From Psychrosphaera aestuarii (lineage in GTDB: Bacteria; Pseudomonadota; Gammaproteobacteria; Enterobacterales; Alteromonadaceae), in the NCBI RefSeq assembly GCF_017948405.1, contig NZ_CP072844.1, positions 2,604,001-2,668,000 on the forward strand: a DNA stretch of 64,000 nucleotides. The letters are read 5' to 3'. The translations under genes and the position numbers were made by a program. The notes under the pieces are model-generated. The model was not told the DNA's origin, made no database searches, and saw only the letters and a list, made by a program, of their open reading frames with translations. Of this stretch, positions 38,357 to 48,872 are shown piece by piece (the stretch's first letter is position 1; each line of letters opens with the position of its first letter).

Positions 38357-40585
38357 GTGGTTTCAGTAACTCGAGTTCATAACCTAGAAAAAGTTTTAGC
38401 CAGCCATGATATCCATGAGTGGCTGACGAACACGGGCTTAGAACCACATACAGTTGATGTAATTAATAAAGGCGTAACTTGGCTTTTATCCGAACAGCAG
38501 TCTCCTAAAGCCAGTAAGGCGCATGATATTGATTTTGTGCGTCAAGGTTTGCAAATTGTAGAGATCATGCTTGAACTAAGTATGGACGATGAAAGTCTCG
38601 TCGCAGCAATGATCTATCCGTATTACGGACCACAAGCTACGGACAAAAAGCTTAAAGAAAAAATCACTAATCATTTTGGCAGCTCAACACTATCTTTACT
38701 CGATGCAGTGCGAAAGATGGCTAATTTGGGATTATTGTCTTCGCGTGTAAAACACTCGGCAGCGCAAGCAGAAAAAATCAGACGAATGTTAACGGCCATG
38801 GTTGAAGATGTGCGCGCCGTTGTTATCAAACTAAGTCAACAAGTCGTCTATTTAAGAGACATAAAAAACGGCGATGAAGAAACACGAGTTTTAGCTGCAA
38901 AAGAAACCCAAACTATATTTGCTCCACTAGCAAACCGATTAGGTATCGGGCAATTAAAATGGGAACTAGAAGACTACTCTTTCCGCTACTTGCAACCGAG
39001 CGTTTATAAAAACATTGCTTCGAATTTGGAAGAAAAACGCGCAGACCGCCAACAGTATCTAGAAGACTTTGTATCAACTTTATCTAATAAAATGCGTGAA
39101 ATAGGTGTTGAAGCTGAAGTGTATGGGCGACCTAAGCACATTTATAGCATCTATAAAAAAATGCAAAAGAAAGACTACGACTTTTCACAACTTTTCGACA
39201 TAAGAGCCGTTAGGGTAACAACTCAAAAGCTTCAAGATTGTTACGGTGCATTAGGTGTTATTCACACAAATTGGCGTCATATCCCATCTGAATTTGATGA
39301 CTATGTTGCGACTCCAAAACCTAATGGCTATCAATCTATCCATACCGTTATTATTGGCCCGCAGGGCAAGCCCATCGAAATTCAAATTCGTACCCAAGAA
39401 ATGCATGACGAAGCGGAACTCGGTGTTGCAGCCCATTGGCAGTATAAAGAGAGCGATAGTAAAAACAAAAACGTTAAAATGTCGAGCTACGAAGAAAAGA
39501 TAGCCTGGTTACGTAAACTTCTTCAGTGGCAAGAGGAGATGGCCGACACCAATGATTTTGCTGAAGAGCTCCATAACCAAGTAGTTGAAGATAGAGTATA
39601 TGTATTCACTCCTGACGGTGATGTTGTCGATCTACCAAGTGGCTCTACGCCATTGGACTTCGCCTATTATGTTCACACCAATGTCGGTCATCGCTGTATA
39701 GGTGCAAAAGTATTTAACCGAATTGTTCCGTTTACTTACCAATTAAAAACCGGTGATCAAATCGAAATTATCACAGGTAAGGAGCCAAACCCAAAACGAG
39801 ATTGGCTGAATCCAAACCTAGATTATGTCCATTCATCTAGGGCTCGCGCAAAAATTCAAACTTGGTTTAAGCAACAGGACAAAGACAAAAATATTATCGA
39901 AGGCAAACAAATGGTAGAGCATGAACTCAACCGTTTGGATATTCCTTGGAGCGAAACTTCACATGCAGTGGAGCGCTTTAATATGAATTCGATCGATGAC
40001 TTATTGGCGGCAATTGGCGCCGGTGATGTTCGCTTATATCAAGTCATTAACTTTATTGAGTCTAAAGCAACGAATCAGCCGAAACCTGAAATTGATCCTC
40101 GGTTAATTCAAAAACCACGGAAAAAGTCTAAAAAGAATCAAAATGGCGTCGTGCTGCAAGGGGTTGGCAACCTTATGAATCAACTTGCTGGCTGTTGTAA
40201 TCCAATAATGGGTGACGATATCGTTGGCTATATTACGCAAGGTCGCGGTGTTGTTATTCATAGAGCAGATTGTGATCAATTTAAAGTTGTTATGGATGAA
40301 CATCCAGAACGATACATTGAAGCTAGCTGGGCTGAGCAATACTCGGGTGGTTTTGTTGCAAACGTTAAAATCTTTGCTAACGACAGAAGTGGATTATTGC
40401 GAGACATCACTACGATTTTAGCGAATGATAAAATAAACGTTTTAGGTATGACGACGGATTCTGATGTTAACAATCAAGTTGTAACTATGGGTTTAAAATT
40501 AGAAGTTTATAACCTTAGTGCATTTAATCGCGTGTTAGACAAAATCAGTCAAGTTGATGAAGTATTAAAGGTTAAAAGAGTTTAA
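38357..40585 (+). CDS. relA: GTP pyrophosphokinase RelA, (p)ppGpp synthetase I
   Basis: Ribosome-associated stringent-response enzyme. 742 residues starting at GTG 38357, preceded by AAGGA. The N-terminal hydrolase domain is degenerate: where SpoT has the HD motif, this has VAAMIYPYYG, so hydrolysis is not expected, as in E. coli RelA. The synthetase domain is intact (YDFSQLFDIRAVRVT; KPNGYQSIHTVI; EIQIRTQEMH). TGS (VYVFTPDGDVVDLPSGSTPLDFAYYVH), zinc-finger (NQLAGCCNPIMGDDIVGYIT) and ACT domains follow. mazG starts at the very next base after the stop. Confidence 0.98.
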   Translation: MVSVTRVHNLEKVLASHDIHEWLTNTGLEPHTVDVINKGVTWLLSEQQSPKASKAHDIDFVRQGLQIVEIMLELSMDDESLVAAMIYPYYGPQATDKKLKEKITNHFGSSTLSLLDAVRKMANLGLLSSRVKHSAAQAEKIRRMLTAMVEDVRAVVIKLSQQVVYLRDIKNGDEETRVLAAKETQTIFAPLANRLGIGQLKWELEDYSFRYLQPSVYKNIASNLEEKRADRQQYLEDFVSTLSNKMREIGVEAEVYGRPKHIYSIYKKMQKKDYDFSQLFDIRAVRVTTQKLQDCYGALGVIHTNWRHIPSEFDDYVATPKPNGYQSIHTVIIGPQGKPIEIQIRTQEMHDEAELGVAAHWQYKESDSKNKNVKMSSYEEKIAWLRKLLQWQEEMADTNDFAEELHNQVVEDRVYVFTPDGDVVDLPSGSTPLDFAYYVHTNVGHRCIGAKVFNRIVPFTYQLKTGDQIEIITGKEPNPKRDWLNPNLDYVHSSRARAKIQTWFKQQDKDKNIIEGKQMVEHELNRLDIPWSETSHAVERFNMNSIDDLLAAIGAGDVRLYQVINFIESKATNQPKPEIDPRLIQKPRKKSKKNQNGVVLQGVGNLMNQLAGCCNPIMGDDIVGYITQGRGVVIHRADCDQFKVVMDEHPERYIEASWAEQYSGGFVANVKIFANDRSGLLRDITTILANDKINVLGMTTDSDVNNQVVTMGLKLEVYNLSAFNRVLDKISQVDEVLKVKRV

Positions 40586-41431
40586 ATGAATTTTCAGCAA
40601 AAGCTTTCACTGTTAAACGAACAAACTGGAATTAACAAGCTTCTTACAATTATGTCAATGCTACGCGACCCCAAGCATGGATGTCCATGGGACTTAAAAC
40701 AAACTTTTAAGTCTATTGTACCGCACACGTTAGAAGAAGCTTATGAGGTGGCTGAAGCCATAGAGCAAGAAGATTTTGAGGAGCTACCCAAAGAATTGGG
40801 CGACCTGTTATTTCAGGTGGTCTTTTATGCTCAATTAGGGAAAGAAGAAGGTAAATTCGACTTTGATAGTATTGCTCAAACTATGTCTGAAAAACTAATT
40901 CGTCGTCACCCTCATGTATTTGGTGCTTTAACAAATGAGCAACTAGAAGATTCTCAGATTAAGTACAATTGGGAACAGATAAAGTCCCAGGAACGAAGTG
41001 AAAAATCCGGTCAAGCATTTACCTCTATTCTCGAAGATATTCCGGCAGCACTACCTGCATTAAATAGAGCTCAAAAAATACAAAAGCGTGCTGCTCATGT
41101 GGGTTTTGATTGGCCTGATGTTCTGGGTGCTTTGGATAAAGTAGAAGAAGAAATTGCCGAGCTTAAAGCTGAATTAAAAAGCGGGCAAGCTCACCAAAAT
41201 AACAAAGAACGTATAGCTGATGAGTTGGGTGACCTTTACTTTGCACTTACTAATGTGAGTCGACACTTAGGTTTAAACGCCGAGCAAGTAACACGACAAG
41301 CAAATGACAAGTTTTCCCGACGATTTAAATCGGTTGAAGTATTGGCTAACCAAAAAGAGCAAAGTCTTAAAGCGTTGTCACTGGAAGAAATGGAATGCCT
41401 TTGGCAACAAGTAAAAGCTAACGAAAGTTAA
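40586..41431 (+). CDS. mazG: Nucleoside triphosphate pyrophosphohydrolase MazG
   Basis: Hydrolyses NTPs/dNTPs to monophosphates and can lower ppGpp by removing nucleotide precursors. 281 residues with two MazG-type helical domains: first half with CPWDLKQTFKSI and EEAYEVAEAI / ELGDLLFQVVFYAQL; second with KVEEEIAELKAEL and DELGDLYFALTNVSRH. The ATG abuts the relA stop with no gap, so translation is coupled; relA-mazG adjacency is conserved in gammaproteobacteria. No mazEF follows here. Confidence 0.96.
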   Translation: MNFQQKLSLLNEQTGINKLLTIMSMLRDPKHGCPWDLKQTFKSIVPHTLEEAYEVAEAIEQEDFEELPKELGDLLFQVVFYAQLGKEEGKFDFDSIAQTMSEKLIRRHPHVFGALTNEQLEDSQIKYNWEQIKSQERSEKSGQAFTSILEDIPAALPALNRAQKIQKRAAHVGFDWPDVLGALDKVEEEIAELKAELKSGQAHQNNKERIADELGDLYFALTNVSRHLGLNAEQVTRQANDKFSRRFKSVEVLANQKEQSLKALSLEEMECLWQQVKANES

Positions 41432-41443
41432 ACTTTTTCTAAA

Positions 41444-41464
41444 AATTACCTTTACTAGGTAATT
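41444..41464 (+). terminator. Possible terminator after mazG
   Basis: Seven base pairs (41444-41450 with 41458-41464, 7-base loop) lie 13 bases after the mazG stop. The stem is AT-rich and the T-rich run starts about ten bases downstream, so it is a weak candidate. Confidence 0.4.
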
Positions 41465-41527
41465 AATTGATGCTTTTTTTATTTTTAACGCTATTCTTAA
41501 AGCTCAACGTTTAAAAAAAATGTATCG

Positions 41528-42484
41528 ATGACTTTAAATTTTAATACTAATAAAAACAACCAGCTCCCCTCATTTTCCAATGACCTAGAAAGCATTTACC
41601 GGTTGACCTTTGATAATCTAGCTACTGGATTAGCGATTACAGACTTAAATGGCAAATTTATAAAAATAAATCGACGGTTGTGTGAGGTACTTGGCTACAC
41701 GCAATCCGAACTTTTAGATCTGAACTTTAGTGATCTGGCTATGCCTGAGGACATTAAAGAATGTCTATCTTGGTCTAAATCTATTTTATCTGGCAAATCA
41801 AACGCTGACTTTACTCGCATCAAAAGGTATCGTCATAAGCTAGGCCATCTCATCTGGGCTAAGCTGACAGCCTCCTTAGTAAAAGACGAACAAAATAATC
41901 CAAGTTTTTTTATCTACTCACTCCAAGACATTGTTGAGCTCAAAGACACCGAAGAAGCGCTTGATATCGCCTTAGTAAAACTTCGCAATGCTTATGCTGA
42001 GCTTGATCGTTTATCGTCACTGGACTTGCTCAGCGGTGCCCAGAAATATGAAGCGACTAAAGAGCAGATTTTATTTTCCATACAGGAATATAAACGACAT
42101 AAAACACTGGCCACTCTGGTTGTTACGAACATTGATGGCTTAAAACATATAAACAAAGAACATGGCAAAATATTTGGTGATAGAGCGCTTCGTGCGGTAG
42201 CAACCCGTTTAATGGATGAAGCCAGGAACAATGACTCAGTTTGTCGTTATTTTGAGGATGAGTTCATCATTGTATTGCCAAATACCAACTTTAGACAGGC
42301 ACTAGATTATTTTCAAAGAATAAGCGATAGAGTTGAGTTTAGGCTAGAGAATGGTGATATGAAAAAAGTCGACGTATCTATTGGTGCGAGCCAGATTTCA
42401 GACCAAATAAACACAGTAAATGATTGGATAACAGAAGCTAAATCTTTAATGTTTGAGCAAAAGCTAAATAAAAAAACCAGCTAA
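41528..42484 (+). CDS. PAS-domain protein with degenerate GGDEF domain
   Basis: A 318-residue soluble protein. PAS domain ~25-140 (TFDNLATGLAITDLNGKFIKINRRLCEVLGYTQSEL; PAC-like end SLQDIVELKDTEEAL), short coiled coil, then a GGDEF-fold domain ~165-312. The active-site signature is YFEDEF in place of (Y)GGDEF: both glycines are lost, so diguanylate cyclase activity is unlikely. The inhibitory-site RxxD is kept as RNND, five residues before it, so the domain could bind c-di-GMP. The opening LTGLPNR-type motif is also changed (LLSGAQKYEA). Separate from mazG by 96 bases; convergent with valS. Confidence 0.85.
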   Translation: MTLNFNTNKNNQLPSFSNDLESIYRLTFDNLATGLAITDLNGKFIKINRRLCEVLGYTQSELLDLNFSDLAMPEDIKECLSWSKSILSGKSNADFTRIKRYRHKLGHLIWAKLTASLVKDEQNNPSFFIYSLQDIVELKDTEEALDIALVKLRNAYAELDRLSSLDLLSGAQKYEATKEQILFSIQEYKRHKTLATLVVTNIDGLKHINKEHGKIFGDRALRAVATRLMDEARNNDSVCRYFEDEFIIVLPNTNFRQALDYFQRISDRVEFRLENGDMKKVDVSIGASQISDQINTVNDWITEAKSLMFEQKLNKKTS

Positions 42485-42583
42485 ATAACTATCCTAATTT
42501 GAACAATTACTTGCTGGTTATTTAATATCTAAAATTAAGTAAACAATTCGCTCTCAATATATAAATAAAGAAAGCGAGCATTG

Positions 42584-45454
42584 TTAGATAGCTTTAATTT
42601 CTGTTAGTTGCAACTCAAGCTTATCTAGGCTTTGTTGATAGTCAGCCAATTTAGCTTGTTCTTTTTCAAGCACTTCTTGTGGTGCGTTATCAACGAACTT
42701 TTGATTCGATAATTTACCAGTCACTCGCTTTAACTCACCTTTGGTTTTTTCAATGGCTTTTGTTAATCGTGCAATTTCAGCTTCTTTATCAATTAAGCCG
42801 GCCATAGGAATAAGTACATCCATTGCGCCAACTAAGCCACTCGCTGATGCTGGGGCTTTTTCACCTTCAGCTAACACGCTAATATCTTCCAGTTTTGCTA
42901 ATGCAATTAAGAAGGCTTTATTTTCATCTAAGCGATCCATATCCTGCTCAGAAGCGTTGCGTAAAATCACTGAAATAGGCTTATTTGGAGATAAGTCCAT
43001 TTCGCCACGAATATTACGAATAACTAAAATAAACTGCTTTAACCACTCTACGTCAGCTAGCGCTTTTTCATCAACACGACTTGCTTCATATTGAGGAAAT
43101 GCACTTAGCATTATGCTGTCAGCTTTATTCGCACCTAATGCTGTTAACGGAACAACTCGTTGCCAAATTGTTTCTGTAATAAATGGCATGATTGGATGCA
43201 TTAATCGCAGTAGAGCTTCAAGAACATCAACTAGCGTTTTGCGTGTCGCTTTTTGCTGCGCCGGTGTGCCTTTAAAGATTACTGGTTTTGTTAACTCTAA
43301 ATACCAGTCACAGAATTGATTCCATGTGAATTCATACATAGCGCTTGAAGCAAGATCGAAGCGGTAGGCATCTAAATGTCCTCTAACCGTTTCAATAGTT
43401 TTTTGTAGCTGGCTTTGAATCCAACGATCAGCTAGTGAATACTCTAGGTCAGCACTATCAGCAGCTAGGTCGCGTCCACAATCATGCTCTTCTGTATTCA
43501 TTAATACATAACGACTCGCATTCCAAAGCTTGTTACAAAAATTTCTGTAACCCTCTAAACGTTTCATGTCCCAACTAATATCACGGCCAGTAGAAGCGAG
43601 CGCTGACAACGTGAAACGAAGCGCATCAGTTCCGCTTGAAGTCATGCCTTCAGGGAATTGCTTGCGAGTGCTCTTCTCAATTTTTGCCGCCAACTGAGGC
43701 TGCATCATGTTACCGGTGCGCTTTTCAACTAACGTTTCTAATTCAATGCCGTCAATAATATCTAATGGGTCAATTACGTTACCTTTAGATTTAGACATTT
43801 TGTCGCCGTTTTCGTCTCGAATAAGACCTGTAACGTAAACTGTCTTAAATGGTACTTGTGGTTTACCGTCTTCATCTTTGATGAAATGCATGGTCATCAT
43901 GATCATTCTGGCAACCCAGAAGAAAATAATGTCAAAGCCAGTAACTAACACATCAGTTGGATGAAACTTCTTCAAATCTTCAAGGTTATCTGGCCAGCCC
44001 ATTGTAGAGAAAGTCCACAGCGCAGAAGAAAACCAAGTATCTAATACATCGTCATCTTGACGAAGCGTTACATCATCTGCGAGTTTGTGCTCTTTACGAA
44101 CTTCCGCCTCGCTTGATCCTACGTATACTTTTCCGTCATTATCGTACCAAGCTGGGATACGGTGTCCCCACCAAAGTTGGCGAGAGATACACCAATCTTG
44201 TAAGTCACGCATCCACGCGAAGTACATATTTTCATACTGCTTAGGAACAAACTCAATATCACCATTTTGAACCGCTTCAGTGGCAACTTTTGCCATAGAC
44301 TCAACACGAACATACCACTGATCTGTTAACATTGGTTCTATAACCACACCACCGCGGTCGCCGTAAGGCACTGTCAAATCGTGCTCTTTGACTTCGTCTA
44401 ACAAACCTAACTCATCCATAGCAGCAACGATCGCTTTACGTGCAGCAAAACGCTCTAAGCCTTGAAAATCAGCCGGGATATCGGTGGCATAAACGTCGCT
44501 TTCTTCGCCGTTCGTGTTAAATACTTGCGCCGCTTTGCGAATATGACCAGTGAAGTCTAAAACATTGATCATTGGTAATTGATTACGCTTGCCAACTTCG
44601 TAGTCATTAAAGTCGTGTGCGGGTGTTATTTTTACACAACCCGTCCCTTTTTCCATGTCTGCATGTTCGTCGCCAACAATTGGAATTTCACGATTTACAA
44701 ACGGCAGTAATATTGATTGCCCGATTAACGACTTATAACGCTCATCTTCTGGGTTAACCGCTACGGCGGTATCACCTAAAAGTGTCTCAGGGCGTGTTGT
44801 TGCTACCACTAGATAGTCTTTGCCGTCCGCGGTTTTTTGTCCGTTCGCCAGTGGATAACGGAAATGCCACATGTGGCCTTTTTTATCTTTGTTCTCTACT
44901 TCTAAGTCTGAAATAGCAGTTTGTAATTTCGGATCCCAATTAACAAGACGCTTACCGCGATAGATAAGATCATCGTTATATAAATCAACAAATACTTTTT
45001 CTACTGCTTTTGACAAACCAGGGTCCATAGTAAAACGTTCACGTTCCCAATCGACTGAATTACCGAGACGACGCATTTGTTTGGTAATATTACCGCCAGA
45101 CTCACTTTTCCATTCCCAAACTTTGTCGATGAAGGCGTCTCGACCCATTTCGGTACGAGTTGGTTGGTTTTCAGCAGCTAATTTACGCTCAACAACCATT
45201 TGTGTAGCGATACCAGCGTGATCCGTACCCACCTGCCATAAAGTATTAAAACCATCCATACGTTTATATCGGGTCAACGCATCCATAATTGTATGTTGGA
45301 ACGCGTGCCCCATATGCAAGCTACCTGTGACGTTTGGTGGTGGAATTACGATACTGTAACTGTCACCTTCGCCACTTGGCTTAAAATAACCTTTATCTTC
45401 CCATTCTTTATATAGGGATTGTTCGATGTCACTAGGATTATAGGTTTTATCCAT
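42584..45454 (-). CDS. valS: Valyl-tRNA synthetase
   Basis: Class I synthetase charging tRNA-Val, 956 residues. HIGH-type motif in [20 protein letters not shown] motif in [18 protein letters not shown]1 editing domain between them ([17 protein letters not shown]), anticodon domain ([14 protein letters not shown]), and the C-terminal coiled coil (ending [14 protein letters not shown]). Follows holC by 32 bases in a pepA-holC-valS group, the conserved gammaproteobacterial order. Confidence 0.99.
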   Translation of the reverse strand: MDKTYNPSDIEQSLYKEWEDKGYFKPSGEGDSYSIVIPPPNVTGSLHMGHAFQHTIMDALTRYKRMDGFNTLWQVGTDHAGIATQMVVERKLAAENQPTRTEMGRDAFIDKVWEWKSESGGNITKQMRRLGNSVDWERERFTMDPGLSKAVEKVFVDLYNDDLIYRGKRLVNWDPKLQTAISDLEVENKDKKGHMWHFRYPLANGQKTADGKDYLVVATTRPETLLGDTAVAVNPEDERYKSLIGQSILLPFVNREIPIVGDEHADMEKGTGCVKITPAHDFNDYEVGKRNQLPMINVLDFTGHIRKAAQVFNTNGEESDVYATDIPADFQGLERFAARKAIVAAMDELGLLDEVKEHDLTVPYGDRGGVVIEPMLTDQWYVRVESMAKVATEAVQNGDIEFVPKQYENMYFAWMRDLQDWCISRQLWWGHRIPAWYDNDGKVYVGSSEAEVRKEHKLADDVTLRQDDDVLDTWFSSALWTFSTMGWPDNLEDLKKFHPTDVLVTGFDIIFFWVARMIMMTMHFIKDEDGKPQVPFKTVYVTGLIRDENGDKMSKSKGNVIDPLDIIDGIELETLVEKRTGNMMQPQLAAKIEKSTRKQFPEGMTSSGTDALRFTLSALASTGRDISWDMKRLEGYRNFCNKLWNASRYVLMNTEEHDCGRDLAADSADLEYSLADRWIQSQLQKTIETVRGHLDAYRFDLASSAMYEFTWNQFCDWYLELTKPVIFKGTPAQQKATRKTLVDVLEALLRLMHPIMPFITETIWQRVVPLTALGANKADSIMLSAFPQYEASRVDEKALADVEWLKQFILVIRNIRGEMDLSPNKPISVILRNASEQDMDRLDENKAFLIALAKLEDISVLAEGEKAPASASGLVGAMDVLIPMAGLIDKEAEIARLTKAIEKTKGELKRVTGKLSNQKFVDNAPQEVLEKEQAKLADYQQSLDKLELQLTEIKAI

Positions 45455-45486
45455 TTTGATAATAGCCTTGAATTTATTTGAGTCGT

Positions 45487-45960
45487 TTAAACGATTGAGT
45501 CTGGAATTGGCGTGGTTGTAATATTAAAACCCGCTTGTTTAAGAGTTTTGTAGCGTTCACGAGCGGCTGCTTTGCCTGCATCATCCATTGGCACAAAGTC
45601 ATGCCATTCAGTTATCCCTTTCAACTGCTGATAATAGTCAGGAATGTGCTCGTTGGTATTCACAAAACATTGACGGCGCTGCGTACTCGGCTGCCAGTTT
45701 ATTTCTACTGGTGTACCATAATGCGGGCCTTCACCCGGCAAATTATGTGGAATAAATCGGTCCGCTTGAAACTGCCATAACCATTCATCTAATTGATGTG
45801 CATGGTCTTGGTCTTTTGCACCTAACAACACTTTTTTGTGCTGCCTATATAAATCAGCCGTTAGAACACAAGCGTAATGCCAATGCGGAATTACATCATT
45901 GGCATCATCTGTTTTTGGCAATGTATGCTGGTCGGATAATAACCAAAAAATTACATTCAT
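45487..45960 (-). CDS. holC: DNA polymerase III chi subunit
   Basis: Chi links the clamp-loader psi subunit to single-strand DNA-binding protein. 157 residues, near the usual length; recognised by FWLL, the [33 protein letters not shown] core, and [13 protein letters not shown]. Lies between pepA and valS, as in E. coli, which supports the call. Confidence 0.93.
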   Translation of the reverse strand: MNVIFWLLSDQHTLPKTDDANDVIPHWHYACVLTADLYRQHKKVLLGAKDQDHAHQLDEWLWQFQADRFIPHNLPGEGPHYGTPVEINWQPSTQRRQCFVNTNEHIPDYYQQLKGITEWHDFVPMDDAGKAAARERYKTLKQAGFNITTTPIPDSIV

Positions 45961-45999
45961 AACGACTCGACTTAATTTACTTTAAAATAGCGATTGAGC

Positions 46000-47505
46000 C
46001 TATTGCTCAACCGCGATGCCCGCACGGTTCATCAAGAACTGTGTAAGCATTGGAACCGGACGTCCAGTTGCACCTTTATTTGGTCCACCGCTTACCCAAG
46101 CTGTTCCTGCAATATCTAGATGAGCCCAGTTGTACTTCTTAGTAAATCTAGACAAGAAACATGCTGCGGTAATAGTGCCAGCATCTCGACCACCTAAGTT
46201 AGAAAAGTCTGCAAATGGACTCTCTAACTGGTCTTGATACTCATCCCATAATGGTAAACGCCATGCTCTATCACCAGATTGCTCTGATGCATTTAATAGC
46301 TCGTGCGCTAACGGATTATGACTACTTAATAGGCCAGTTGCATGTTTACCAAGAGCAATTACGCAAGCACCAGTTAATGTGGCTACATCAATAACTAATT
46401 CTGGATTATAACGTTCAACATAAGTTAACGCGTCGCAAAGCACTAAACGCCCTTCTGCATCGGTATTTAACACTTCAACTGTTTTTCCTGACATTGTAGT
46501 TAATACGTCGCCCGGTCGGTAAGCATTTGAGCTTGGCATGTTTTCACATCCCGCTAAAATACCGATAACATTTAATGGCAAATCTAACTCAGCTAGAGAG
46601 CGCATTGCACCTAAAACACCGGCAGCTCCACCCATGTCATATTTCATTTCGTCCATTTGCGCAGATGGTTTAATCGAAATACCACCTGAATCAAAAGTGA
46701 GACCTTTACCAATCAATACAATTGGCGCATCGCCTTCTTTGCCACCTTTGTAATCTATAATGGTCATAATAGATTCATTGTCACTACCACGCCCAACGGC
46801 TAAGTATGAATTCATACCTAGCTCAGCCATTTCTTTCTCACCTACCGTTGATACAGAAACCTTTGGGTATTCTTCTAACGTTTTGCCTTGCTCGGCCAAG
46901 TACGCAGGATTACAAATATTTGGTGGCATGTTAGCGACATCGCGGCACAACTTAGCGCCATTAGAAATTGCTAAGCTATGTTCAATTGCCGACTCGCCTA
47001 ATGCTAACTCTCGACGAGTTGGTACGTTAAATACTAATTTTCTTAATGGACGACGAGCTTCATCTTTTTTGCTTTTCAGCTGATTGAAGCTGTATAGACT
47101 ATGCATTGTTGCTTCAACAGCTTGTCTTACTTTCCAGTAAGTATCTCGACCTTTAACATGCATCTCTGTTAAAAAACAAACCGATTCCATAGACCCGGTT
47201 TCATTTAAGGTATCAATTGTCTTTTTAATGATCTGACGATACTGACGCTCGTTAAGCTCACGCTCTTTACCACAGCCAACTAGCAATACACGTTCACTTA
47301 ATACATTCGGTACGTGATGTAATAATAAGACTTGGCCAGGCTTACCTTCTAGGTCTCCGCGACGTAATAAATTGCTAATGTATCCTTCGCTGATTTGATC
47401 TAATTGTTCCGCTACCGGAGAAAGTCGACGAGGCTCATATACACCTACAACAATGCATGCACTGCGTTGTTTCTCGGGACTGCCGCTTTTTACACTAAAT
47501 TCCAT
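46000..47505 (-). CDS. pepA: Leucyl aminopeptidase PepA (aminopeptidase A)
   Basis: M17 hexameric metallo-aminopeptidase, 501 residues. Catalytic and metal motifs: [23 protein letters not shown], and [10 protein letters not shown]. Enterobacterial PepA also binds DNA and works in carAB regulation and in cer/Xer recombination; that is family knowledge. The start [21 protein letters not shown] has GGAGAG seven bases upstream. First gene of pepA-holC-valS, divergent from lptF with a 242-base gap. Confidence 0.98.
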   Translation of the reverse strand: MEFSVKSGSPEKQRSACIVVGVYEPRRLSPVAEQLDQISEGYISNLLRRGDLEGKPGQVLLLHHVPNVLSERVLLVGCGKERELNERQYRQIIKKTIDTLNETGSMESVCFLTEMHVKGRDTYWKVRQAVEATMHSLYSFNQLKSKKDEARRPLRKLVFNVPTRRELALGESAIEHSLAISNGAKLCRDVANMPPNICNPAYLAEQGKTLEEYPKVSVSTVGEKEMAELGMNSYLAVGRGSDNESIMTIIDYKGGKEGDAPIVLIGKGLTFDSGGISIKPSAQMDEMKYDMGGAAGVLGAMRSLAELDLPLNVIGILAGCENMPSSNAYRPGDVLTTMSGKTVEVLNTDAEGRLVLCDALTYVERYNPELVIDVATLTGACVIALGKHATGLLSSHNPLAHELLNASEQSGDRAWRLPLWDEYQDQLESPFADFSNLGGRDAGTITAACFLSRFTKKYNWAHLDIAGTAWVSGGPNKGATGRPVPMLTQFLMNRAGIAVEQ

Positions 47506-47640
47506 GATCTCTCCAAAATATAAGTAAATAAAAGTAATCTACTTAAATTTAAAATTTTTATCGGTCTTTCACTGATTTACCATTATAATCAAGCCTTGCA
47601 CGATTTTTTAAGTCTAGAAATGGCTTGTGGTCCGATTGTT

Positions 47641-47663
47641 ATAGCATGAGTTTACTCTGCTAT
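47641..47663. promoter_or_regulatory. Palindrome in the pepA-lptF divergent region
   Basis: ATAGCA-T-GAGT-TT-ACTC-TGCTAT: ten paired bases with one bulged T. It lies near the middle of the 242-base gap (47506-47747) that must hold promoters for both genes. Either an operator or a transcript hairpin; the rest of the gap shows no gene. Confidence 0.45.
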
Positions 47664-47747
47664 GAAAAAGTTTTCTTACTAAAATAAGAAGTTTACTCAA
47701 AAATCGGTATTATTCCAGTAAAAGTACAAGTTTTATAAGGTTTATGG

Positions 47748-48872
47748 GTGATAATTTTACGTTATTTAACCGCTGAAATATTTAAGTCTCAGTTCGCGGT
47801 TTTTATTGTTCTTATGAGTATTTTCATGAGCCAAACTTTCGTTCGTATTTTGGCTGATGCAACGGAAGGCAAAATTCCGGGTTATCTAGTGGCGTCTATT
47901 ATTGGTTTACGCTTTCCGCAACTTGCCGCCATTATTCTTCCACTTAGTGTTTTCTTAGGCGTTATGTTGGCCTATGGCCGATTATATGCCGATCAAGAAA
48001 TGAGCGTATTAAAGGCATGCGGTGTATCTGAATGGTACGTCGCCCGCGTCGCCCTTTTATTTGCCACTATAATGGCAATTATCGGCGGCTCAATCACACT
48101 ATATTTCTCACCTATCTCAGCTGAATACGAATACCAAGTCCGTGAAAACGCAGCCGCAGAAGGGGTATTATCAACGTTAACCGCTGGACGTTTTCATAAA
48201 GCGGGTAAAGGCGACTCTGTTGTATTTGTGCAAGAAATTGAACGACGTAATTCTGAAATGAAAAAAGTATTTGTCGCACAGGCCAATGAAGATGGTGTTG
48301 AAAGCGTTGTGTTTGCACAAACTGGTCGACTTCAAGATTTACCAAGTGGTCAACAAGATCTTATTCTGTCTGCTGGGCACAGATATAACTTTGATGAAAA
48401 TTCAGATTTACAACGCCTTAATTTTTCTCAATATCAAATTTTAATGGAAGAGCAGGCTGTAGAACGCAGAAGTCGAAATTTGGCTGCACAATCGACATTA
48501 GAACTTGTGAACTCTAAAGACGTTGAGTCTCAAGCAGAATTTCAGTGGCGATTAGCGATTCCACTTACTATTCCTATTCTAGCGCTCATTGCAGTACCAC
48601 TTAGCTCTGTTAATCCTCGCCAAGGCAGATTTGGAAAAATTCTACCTGGGTTAGTCATTTTCTTTAGCTATTACATACTTTTATTGTTAGCTAAATCAGC
48701 GTTAGAAGATGGTAAAATCCCGCTATCTGTTGGCTTGTGGTGGATACATATTATAGGGCTGTGTACCGCCGCTATGATGCTAATGAAGGACCGCTCAAGT
48801 GGTGGTAAGCTCCGCCAAATTTGGCTATCAACTAAATCTAAAAAATCAGCTTCAAGTAAGGACAGCGTTTAA
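47748..48872 (+). CDS. lptF: LPS export permease LptF
   Basis: One of the two membrane permeases of the LptB2FG transporter that extracts lipopolysaccharide from the inner membrane. 374 residues with about six membrane helices and a central periplasmic beta-jellyroll. N-terminus IILRYLTAEIFKSQFAVFIVLMSIF and C-terminal LTIPILALIAVPLSSVNPRQGRFGKILPGL are typical. Starts at GTG 47748 with AAGG upstream; an ATG four bases earlier is out of frame. The stop overlaps the lptG start (TAATG). Confidence 0.97.
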   Translation: MIILRYLTAEIFKSQFAVFIVLMSIFMSQTFVRILADATEGKIPGYLVASIIGLRFPQLAAIILPLSVFLGVMLAYGRLYADQEMSVLKACGVSEWYVARVALLFATIMAIIGGSITLYFSPISAEYEYQVRENAAAEGVLSTLTAGRFHKAGKGDSVVFVQEIERRNSEMKKVFVAQANEDGVESVVFAQTGRLQDLPSGQQDLILSAGHRYNFDENSDLQRLNFSQYQILMEEQAVERRSRNLAAQSTLELVNSKDVESQAEFQWRLAIPLTIPILALIAVPLSSVNPRQGRFGKILPGLVIFFSYYILLLLAKSALEDGKIPLSVGLWWIHIIGLCTAAMMLMKDRSSGGKLRQIWLSTKSKKSASSKDSV

